From contig NZ_LDJI01000009.1 of assembly GCF_001431415.1 (NCBI RefSeq), forward strand, positions 62,001-126,000: a stretch of DNA of 64,000 nucleotides, read 5' to 3'. The notes beneath the pieces were generated by a model, which was not told where the DNA came from, did not search any database, and saw only the letters and a list, made by a program, of their open reading frames with translations. This stretch comes from Stenotrophomonas humi (GTDB taxonomy: Bacteria > Pseudomonadota > Gammaproteobacteria > Xanthomonadales > Xanthomonadaceae). Numbering within the stretch: the stretch's first letter is position 1; the number at the start of each line of letters is the position of its first letter. Below are positions 58,372 to 64,000 of the stretch, piece by piece. The position numbers and the translations under genes were made by a program.

Positions 58372-59364
58372 TTATGCGTGCGATGCCTGCCATGCCTGCA
58401 TGGCCAGCTCGAACGACCGCAGCCGCGCGGTGTGATCAAAGATGTTGGCGGTCAGCAACATTTCGTCCGGACGATGCCGCTGTGCGAATGCCTGCAAGCC
58501 CTCGCCCACCTGGGCTGGATCGCCCAGCACCGTACACGCCAGTGCCCGCTCGACGCCGCTTTTTTCGTGCGGCTCCCAGAACGCCTCGATGTCTTCCACC
58601 GGCGGCGGAATCTGCCCGGGGCGTCCACGACGCAGATTCACGAAGCTCTGCTGCTGGGTGGTGAACAGGCGCCGCGACTCGGCCTCCGACTCACTGGCAA
58701 CGACATTCAACGCCAGGATCGCGTAAGGCTGGCTCAGATGCTCCGACGGTTTGAAATCCCGGCGATACAGCGCCAGCGCTTCATCCATGGAATCCGGCGC
58801 GAAGTGTGAGGCAAAGGCGAACGGCAAGCCCATTGCTGCCGACAGCCGCGCACTGAACAGGCTGGAGCCGAGCAGCCACACCGGCACATCCACTCCGGCG
58901 CCGGGCACGGCCTGCACACTCTGCCCCGGCTGCGCCGGCGCGAAGTAATGCAGCAACTCGGTCACATCCTGCGGGAACTGATCGGCGCTGTCGAAATAGC
59001 GGCGCAACGCACGCGCGGTGGCGTGATCGGTACCCGGTGCGCGACCGAGACCCAGATCGATCCGCCCCGGGTAAAGCGAGGCCAACGTGCCGAACTGCTC
59101 GGCGACCTGCAGCGGCGAGTGATTGGGCAGCATGATGCCGCCAGCACCGACACGGATGGTCGAGGTCCCGCCAGCCACGTGACCGATCAGCACCGAGGTG
59201 GCGGCGCTGGCGATGCCCGGCATGTTGTGGTGCTCGGCCAGCCAGTAACGGCGGTAGCCCCAGCGTTCGGCATGCTGGGCCAGATCAAGCATGTTGCCAA
59301 AGGCCTGCCGTGGGCTGGAACCTTCACAAACGGGGGCAAGGTCGAGAACGGAAAGAGGAATCAT
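58372..59364 (-). CDS. LLM-class flavin-dependent oxidoreductase (YhbW-like)
   Basis: The 330-aa luciferase-like monooxygenase has an (alpha/beta)8 fold with [25 protein letters not shown] and L-G-L-G-R-A-P-G-T, typical of the FMN-dependent YhbW group. Substrate unknown. It is leftward and appears monocistronic. Confidence 0.9.
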   Translation of the reverse strand: MIPLSVLDLAPVCEGSSPRQAFGNMLDLAQHAERWGYRRYWLAEHHNMPGIASAATSVLIGHVAGGTSTIRVGAGGIMLPNHSPLQVAEQFGTLASLYPGRIDLGLGRAPGTDHATARALRRYFDSADQFPQDVTELLHYFAPAQPGQSVQAVPGAGVDVPVWLLGSSLFSARLSAAMGLPFAFASHFAPDSMDEALALYRRDFKPSEHLSQPYAILALNVVASESEAESRRLFTTQQQSFVNLRRGRPGQIPPPVEDIEAFWEPHEKSGVERALACTVLGDPAQVGEGLQAFAQRHRPDEMLLTANIFDHTARLRSFELAMQAWQASHA

Positions 59365-59521
59365 GTGGCGGCTTCCAGAGATGATGGAAACGACATGGGG
59401 CCGCTGGATCGTAAAGGAACCGCTGTTGCCTGAACGCTGTTTTCTGGAATGGAACAGCCTGACGTCCCAAGCCTGTTACGGGGCAGGCCGCCCTGTGCCA
59501 CCCCAGCTCGCTGGCCCGACT

Positions 59522-60277
59522 TCAGGCCGCCTGGCTTTCGTCGCGATCCACCAGCGGCTGCAGCTGGGCGTCCAACGCCACGCGCTCATCGAAGACGAAG
59601 CAGCGGCCGTCATAGCCTTCACCGCCCACTTCCTCGAAGTAACCCAGGATGCCGCCTTCCAGCTGCAGCACGTTGTGCATGCCGTCGTTCTGCATCCACA
59701 GCGCGGCCTTCTCACAACGGATGCCGCCGGTGCAGAAACTCACCACGGTGGCGTCGGCCAGGCCTTCACGGTGTGGCTCCAGTGCCGCCGGCAGGTCGGT
59801 GAACTTGCCAATCGGCAGGGTCAACGCGCCAGTGAAGGTGCCGTGTGCGAATTCCTGTTCATTGCGCGTATCGAGCATCACCACGCGCTTGCCGTCGTCG
59901 TCATGGCCCTGCTGCAGCCAACGCTGCACGGTGGCCGGAGCAACGCTGGGTGCACGCGGGTAGTCGAGCGGCTGGCCGTCATCGCGACGGAAGCTGATGA
60001 TCTCGGACTTGACCTTGGCCTTGAGCCGCGCGAACGGCTGCATCTGGCTGTAGCTGTATTTCACGCGCATGTCGGCAAAACGCGCGTCGGCCTTCAGCGC
60101 CGCGTAAAAGGCATCAATGCCTTCGCGACTGCCAGCCAGGAACAGGTTGATGCCCTCGCCCGCCACCAGGATGGTGCCGCGCAGCTCCTGCGTTTTGGCA
60201 CGTTCCAGCAGCGCCGCATTGAGCGCGTCGGCATCGGGAAGGGGGACGAAATGGTAGGCGGCGGTATTGACGATCAT
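59522..60277 (-). CDS. trhO: tRNA uridine 5-hydroxylase TrhO (YceA rhodanese)
   Basis: The 251-aa protein joins an N-terminal acylphosphatase-like domain to a rhodanese domain with the catalytic Cys in [12 protein letters not shown]. TrhO hydroxylates U34 of tRNAs with oxygen, a step in cmo5U synthesis. ATG 60277 gives the conserved [10 protein letters not shown]. It is shorter than E. coli YceA by a C-terminal extension. Confidence 0.92.
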   Translation of the reverse strand: MIVNTAAYHFVPLPDADALNAALLERAKTQELRGTILVAGEGINLFLAGSREGIDAFYAALKADARFADMRVKYSYSQMQPFARLKAKVKSEIISFRRDDGQPLDYPRAPSVAPATVQRWLQQGHDDDGKRVVMLDTRNEQEFAHGTFTGALTLPIGKFTDLPAALEPHREGLADATVVSFCTGGIRCEKAALWMQNDGMHNVLQLEGGILGYFEEVGGEGYDGRCFVFDERVALDAQLQPLVDRDESQAA

Positions 60278-60315
60278 GGGCCGTATTGTACCGGCCAGCC
60301 GCACTATTGGCCGCC

Positions 60316-60681
60316 TCAGCCGCGCAGCAGCACGAACGGCAGCAGCACCAGCGCCGCGGCAGCCAGCATGCCCAGCAGCACCGCAATCACGTACAACGGG
60401 CGCTGCCTGAACAAACTACTGAACGTCTGTGCGGTGCCATCCTGCAAACCGGCCTCGCGTTCGGCGCGCATGCGCTGGCTGCGTTCAGCCTGATAGGTCG
60501 CCATCAACGCTTTGGCGCGCGGGTGGTCTTCGTTGTCACGCAACCAGATGCCGCCGTTGGAAATACCCCACGGGCTGGGTTCGGTGCGATACCAGGGGAT
60601 GTGGTTGAGATCGAGCAGTTCGCCGACTTCGTGACTTTCATCGTCACCGACATTGCGCAGATTGAGGAGCAGCTTGGCCAT
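60316..60681 (-). CDS. DUF6164 family protein
   Basis: The 121-aa protein starts [11 protein letters not shown] and has [13 protein letters not shown], the features I associate with DUF6164, plus one C-terminal membrane helix (about 97-118). No function is known. It lies 38 bases upstream of trhO and may be cotranscribed. Confidence 0.8.
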   Translation of the reverse strand: MAKLLLNLRNVGDDESHEVGELLDLNHIPWYRTEPSPWGISNGGIWLRDNEDHPRAKALMATYQAERSQRMRAEREAGLQDGTAQTFSSLFRQRPLYVIAVLLGMLAAAALVLLPFVLLRG

Positions 60682-60742
60682 CGCTCAATGATACCCGCCA
60701 GCGATGCGCTACCCTTGCACGCCTTTTCCGCTGGAGCTGCTC

Positions 60743-61174
60743 ATGCGCCGTCTGTTCATCCCGCTTCTGCTGTCCCTGCTCGCCGCCGGCTGCACCCCGC
60801 CGGGCCCGCCGCCGGGTGGCAGCATCGCCACGTTCGAGCGTATCGACACCCAGCCAGGCAGCGGCGCCGAAGCCGTCGCTGGCAGCAAGATCACCGTGCA
60901 TTACACCGGCTGGCTGTACGACGAACGCACCGCCGACAAGCATGGCGAGAAGTTCGACAGCTCGGTGGACCGTGGCGAACCCTTCAGCTTCAACCTGGGC
61001 GAAAAGCAGGTCATCCGCGGTTGGGATGAAGGCTTTGCCGGCATGAAGGTCGGCGGCAAGCGGACGCTGATGATTCCTGCCGAATACGGCTACGGCAATC
61101 GCCGCACCGGGCCGATCCCGGCCGGCTCCTCGTTGGTTTTCGATGTAGAACTGCTTGATGTCCAGCCACGCTGA
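60743..61174 (+). CDS. FKBP-type peptidyl-prolyl isomerase lipoprotein
   Basis: The 143-aa product has a lipoprotein signal with L-A-A-G-C (Cys17) and one FKBP domain with V-H-Y-T-G-W-L, F-D-S-S, V-I-R-G-W-D-E-G, and P-A-E-Y-G-Y-G. It should speed folding in the periplasm. GGAG lies upstream of the ATG. The flavoprotein gene starts 17 bases before its stop. Confidence 0.93.
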   Translation: MRRLFIPLLLSLLAAGCTPPGPPPGGSIATFERIDTQPGSGAEAVAGSKITVHYTGWLYDERTADKHGEKFDSSVDRGEPFSFNLGEKQVIRGWDEGFAGMKVGGKRTLMIPAEYGYGNRRTGPIPAGSSLVFDVELLDVQPR

Positions 61175-62408
61175 TACCGGCCTTGCCGGCAAGCGCGTTG
61201 CCGTGATCGGCGGTGGCCCGGCCGGGCTGTTCGCTGCCGAACATCTGTGCGTGGCCGGATTGCAGGTGGATCTGTATGAGGCCAAGGGCTCACCCGGGCG
61301 CAAATTCCTGATCGCCGGCAAAGGTGGGCTCAACCTCACCCATTCCGATCCACGCCCACTGTTCGACTCGCGCTATCGCGAGCGACAGGCCGCCGTCGGC
61401 GGCTGGCTCGATGGCTTCGATGCGCAGGCGCTGCGCGACTGGGCAGCCGGTTTTGGCGTGGAAACCTATGTCGGCAGCTCCGGACGCGTATTCCCGGTAG
61501 ATCGCAAGGCGGCGCCGCTGTTGCGTGGTTGGGTACGGCGACTGAAAGAACGCGGCGTGCGCTTCCATGTCCAGCATCGCTGGTTGGGCTGGAATGCGGA
61601 CGGCAGCCTGCGCATGGCTACCGAGGACGGCGAGATCGCCGTGCAGGCCGACGCCACCGTACTTGCGCTGGGCGGTGGCAGTTGGCCGCAATTGGGCTCT
61701 GATGGCAGCTGGATGCCGATCCTGCAGGAGCGCGGCGTGGATACCGCGCCACTGCAATCGGCCAACTGCGGCTTCGATATCGACTGGACACCCCACTTCA
61801 GCCAACGCCATGCCGGCGCGCCACTGAAGCCGGTCGTCGCCCATTGGCACGATCTGCAAGGTCAGTCACAGCAACTGCAGGGCGAGTGCGTGGTGAGCGA
61901 ATACGGTATCGAGGGCAGCCTGATCTACGCGCTTTCGGCTGACCTGCGCGAAACCCTCAATCGCGATGGACAGGCACGCCTCGAACTGGACCTTGTACCG
62001 GGCCGCCACGATGAACGCCTGCTCGCCGACCTCGGCCGCCCACGCAAGGGCCGCAGCTTCGGCGAACACCTGCGCCGTGCCGCAGGGCTGGATGCGGTGA
62101 AGGCCGGCTTGGTGTTTGAAGTGCTGGGCAAGGATGCCGGCAACGATATCGCCGCCGTCGTGCGCACGCTAAAGCACCTGCCCCTGCAACTGCTGCGCCC
62201 GCGCCCGATGGCCGAAACCATCAGCACCGCCGGTGGCGTGCGACTGGAAGCAATGAATGACGCGCTGATGCTGACCGCCCTGCCCGGCGTGTTCTGCGCA
62301 GGCGAGATGCTGGATTGGGAAGCGCCAACCGGCGGCTACCTGCTCACCGCGTGCTACGCCAGCGGGCTGCATGCGGCGGACGGCGTGATTCGCTGGCTGG
62401 GCAAATAG
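61158..62408 (+). CDS. TIGR03862 family flavoprotein (BaiN/YhiN-like)
   Basis: The 416-aa protein has the FAD dinucleotide motif V-A-V-I-G-G-G-P-A-G-L-F-A-A-E near residue 15, R-K-F-L-I-A-G-K-G-G-L-N-L-T, the hallmark of the HI0933/BaiN group, and a C-terminal G-G-V and F-C-A-G-E-M-L-D-W. The closest subgroup as I recall it is TIGR03862. The substrate is unknown. ATG 61158 is preferred to a TTG one codon earlier. Confidence 0.9.
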   Translation: MSSHADTGLAGKRVAVIGGGPAGLFAAEHLCVAGLQVDLYEAKGSPGRKFLIAGKGGLNLTHSDPRPLFDSRYRERQAAVGGWLDGFDAQALRDWAAGFGVETYVGSSGRVFPVDRKAAPLLRGWVRRLKERGVRFHVQHRWLGWNADGSLRMATEDGEIAVQADATVLALGGGSWPQLGSDGSWMPILQERGVDTAPLQSANCGFDIDWTPHFSQRHAGAPLKPVVAHWHDLQGQSQQLQGECVVSEYGIEGSLIYALSADLRETLNRDGQARLELDLVPGRHDERLLADLGRPRKGRSFGEHLRRAAGLDAVKAGLVFEVLGKDAGNDIAAVVRTLKHLPLQLLRPRPMAETISTAGGVRLEAMNDALMLTALPGVFCAGEMLDWEAPTGGYLLTACYASGLHAADGVIRWLGK

Positions 62409-62426
62409 AGTCGACGACGATCACTC

Positions 62427-62448
62427 GTAGTGCCGAGCCATGCTCGGC
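62427..62448 (+). repeat. SMAG-type REP (GTAG palindrome), copy A
   Basis: GTAG is followed by TGCCGAGC-CAT-GCTCGGC, a 7-bp stem with a 3-base loop. This matches the GTAG-ended SMAG elements of Stenotrophomonas maltophilia in form and, as I recall, in sequence. Confidence 0.8.
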
Positions 62449-62472
62449 CCGAGGCATTACCGGTCAAGCTTC

Positions 62473-62495
62473 CGCGGAGCATGACTCCGCGCTAC
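62473..62495 (-). repeat. SMAG-type REP (GTAG palindrome), copy B
   Basis: The minus strand reads GTAG-CGCGGAG-TCATG-CTCCGCG, 24 bases from copy A and in the opposite orientation, making an inverted REP pair. Confidence 0.8.
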
Positions 62496-62550
62496 AGGAA
62501 GTGCGTGGGCTGGATTCCCACCCCGGCCCACGGACTTGATCACATGCAGC

Positions 62551-62602
62551 GCGCAGCGGCGGTAAACCGCAGCGGAGCCTGGCTCCGCTTCACGCGCTGC
62601 GC
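62551..62602 (-). terminator. large hairpin beyond the glutamate synthase-like gene
   Basis: An inner stem AGCGGAGC/GCTCCGCT (62571-62589) sits inside outer arms GCGCAGCG/CGCTGCGC (62551-62558 with 62595-62602), just past the stop codon at 62607. The inner stem is REP-like. It may end transcription or protect the mRNA 3' end. Confidence 0.5.
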
Positions 62603-62606
62603 GATT

Positions 62607-64000
62607 TCAGCGCAGCTTGCTCGAACGCAGTGCGGTAATCCGTGCCGGCGGGATGAACGAATCACTGCGCGCATCGGCCCAGTACTCGCGGAACACCACA
62701 TGCTCCGGCACCTTGTTGAGCAGTTCGCCCGGCGCAAGATAACGGTACAGCGCGGCCAGCGAGCGGATTTCCACCGGCGAGACACGGCGCAGGATGTGCT
62801 CCGGACCCAGCTCGGAAGGATCATTCAAACCGGCCGCACCCAGCAGGTCGCGCAACGCACGCAGTGTGTTCTCATGGTAGTTGAACACCCGCTGCGCCTT
62901 GTCCATCGGCTCCAGGTGACGCCAGCGGCTCGGATCCTGGGTGGCGATGCCGGTCGGGCATTTGTCGTTGTGGCAACTCAGCGATTGGATGCAGCCCAGC
63001 GCGAACATGAAGCCGCGGCCGGCATTGCACCAGTCCGCACCGAGCGCGATGGTGCGGGCGATGTCGAACGCACTGGTCACCTTGCCGGCTGCGCCGAGGC
63101 GGATGCGGTCACGCAGATTCAGGCCGACCAGGGTGTTGTGTACCAGGATCAGCGCCTCGTTCATCGGCACGCCAACGTGGTCGATGAACTCTGCCGGTGA
63201 TGCGCCAGTGCCGCCTTCGGCACCATCGACCACGATGTAGTCCGGCAACAGCCCGGTTTCCAACATCGCCTTGGCGATGCCGAACCATTCCCATGGATGA
63301 CCGAGCGCCAACTTGAAGCCAACCGGCTTGCCGCCGGACAACTCACGCAGGCGTGCAACGAACTGCAGCAGTTCCACCGGCGTGGAAAAAGCCGAATGCT
63401 TGGATGGTGACACGCAGTCCACGCCCATCGGCACACCGCGGGTGATGGAAATTTCCGCACTGACCTTGGCCGCCGGAAGCACCCCGCCATGGCCGGGCTT
63501 GGCACCCTGCGACAGCTTGATCTCGATCATCTTGACCTGATCGCTGCTGGCGTTCTCGGTAAAACGCTCCTCGCTGAAGCGGCCGTTCTCATCGCGGCAA
63601 CCAAAATAGCCCGAACCGATTTCCCACACCAGGTCACCGCCGTTCTCGCGGTGGTAGGGCGATATCGAACCCTCGCCGGTGTCGTGATAGAAGCTGCCGA
63701 GCTTTGCGCCCTTGTTCAAGGCGCGGATGGCATTGGCCGACAACGAACCAAAACTCATCGCCGAGATGTTGAACACACTGGCCGAATACGGCTTGGCACA
63801 TTCGCCACCGATCACCACGCGGAAGTCATGGTGTGGAATGCTGGTCGGCGCCATCGAATGGTTGAGCCATTCGTAATCCACCGCATAGGTGCTGCGCAGC
63901 GTGCCGAACGGCACCACGTCCATTTCATTGCGCGAGCGCTGGTAGATCAGCTGCCGCTGCTGGCGTGAGAACGGCACGTCCTCCAGATCGCTCTGTACGA
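62607..64000 (-). CDS. FMN-binding glutamate synthase family protein (5' end outside window)
   Basis: The visible 464 codons include the alpha/beta-barrel of the GltB-like FMN domain: S-A-M-S-F-G-S-L-S, G-T-G-E-G-S-I-S-P-Y-H, G-A-K-P-G-H-G-G-x-L-P, and C-H-N-D-K-C-P-T-G-I-A-T-Q. An in-frame GTG at 63977 is not the true start, because upstream codons V-Q-S-D-L-E-D-V continue the family sequence to the window edge. Stand-alone proteins of this type lack the glutaminase domain, so they are not classical glutamate synthase; their reaction is not known. Confidence 0.92.
   Translation of the reverse strand, partial: VQSDLEDVPFSRQQRQLIYQRSRNEMDVVPFGTLRSTYAVDYEWLNHSMAPTSIPHHDFRVVIGGECAKPYSASVFNISAMSFGSLSANAIRALNKGAKLGSFYHDTGEGSISPYHRENGGDLVWEIGSGYFGCRDENGRFSEERFTENASSDQVKMIEIKLSQGAKPGHGGVLPAAKVSAEISITRGVPMGVDCVSPSKHSAFSTPVELLQFVARLRELSGGKPVGFKLALGHPWEWFGIAKAMLETGLLPDYIVVDGAEGGTGASPAEFIDHVGVPMNEALILVHNTLVGLNLRDRIRLGAAGKVTSAFDIARTIALGADWCNAGRGFMFALGCIQSLSCHNDKCPTGIATQDPSRWRHLEPMDKAQRVFNYHENTLRALRDLLGAAGLNDPSELGPEHILRRVSPVEIRSLAALYRYLAPGELLNKVPEHVVFREYWADARSDSFIPPARITALRSSKLR

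Overview
This 64 kb window is housekeeping chromosome from a GC-rich gammaproteobacterium of the family Xanthomonadaceae, most probably Stenotrophomonas. The support is gene order typical of the family (lexA-recA-recX-alaS-csrA on one strand), a 19-bp LexA operator of the Xanthomonas type in front of lexA, xanthomonad protein features (RecA L2 loop, long RNase E tail, PrxQ-type Bcp) and GTAG-ended palindromes like the SMAG repeats of S. maltophilia. I saw no phage, integrase, insertion sequence, CRISPR array or resistance island. Every long gene appears intact. Two genes run off the window: the repetitive membrane protein at the left edge (3' end missing) and an FMN glutamate synthase-like protein at the right edge (5' end missing).

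Layout. 1-3.7 kb: repetitive membrane protein, nfuA, pterin dehydratase, a TonB-C-domain lipoprotein, zupT. 3.9-8.6 kb: rluC and, divergently, rne behind a long structured leader. 8.8-13.7 kb: a GacA/UvrY-like regulator, a possible 48-aa ORF, a PAP2 phosphatase overlapping ispG, and the divergent RegB/RegA-type redox two-component pair. 13.9-19.6 kb: the leftward series pcnB-folK-panB-panC-panD-pgi (polyadenylation, folate, pantothenate, glycolysis), with tRNA-Glu(CTC) starting next to the 5' end of pcnB. 19.8-27.3 kb: fdxA, dapA with a BamC-like lipoprotein, a GcvR-like ACT protein, bcp, a PIN-PhoH ATPase, a lipoprotein, a YoaK-type membrane protein, thiD and a hydrolase. 27.3-28.1 kb: two identical tRNA-Arg(ACG) genes and tRNA-Ser(GCT). 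28.1-34.3 kb: the SOS block pncC/cinA-lexA-recA-recX followed by alaS and csrA. 34.4-41.7 kb: folP-miaA-hfq-hflX, ftsH and rlmE, then yhbY and an Mth938-domain gene on the other strand. 42-52 kb: pyrG-eno-ftsB-ispD-ispF-truD and surE-pcm-yqaA-nlpD, the E. coli order but without rpoS and with a rightward smr gene inserted. 52-64 kb: parE, a Pit phosphate transporter with its DUF47 partner, a CorC/CNNM-type protein followed by an ExoD-like protein, an LLM oxidoreductase, trhO, a DUF6164 protein, an FKBP lipoprotein, a TIGR03862-type flavoprotein and the glutamate synthase-like gene.

Regulation visible in the DNA. Several genes (nfuA, ispG, regB, lexA) lack a Shine-Dalgarno sequence and have a -10-like hexamer 6 to 8 bases before the start codon, which predicts leaderless mRNAs. 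For lexA the -10 lies inside the operator. rne has about 380 nt of hairpin-rich leader, as expected for an autoregulated RNase E. The signal I rate highest is upstream of the CorC/CNNM gene: a 37-codon reading frame beginning Met-Asp-Asp-Asp-Pro-Tyr-Pro-Pro-Pro-Pro-Arg-Arg, a C-rich G-poor stretch, and a stop codon that overlaps the CorC start. It resembles the MgtL leader peptide that senses magnesium upstream of mgtA in enterobacteria, and would be an independent magnesium-responsive leader if real.
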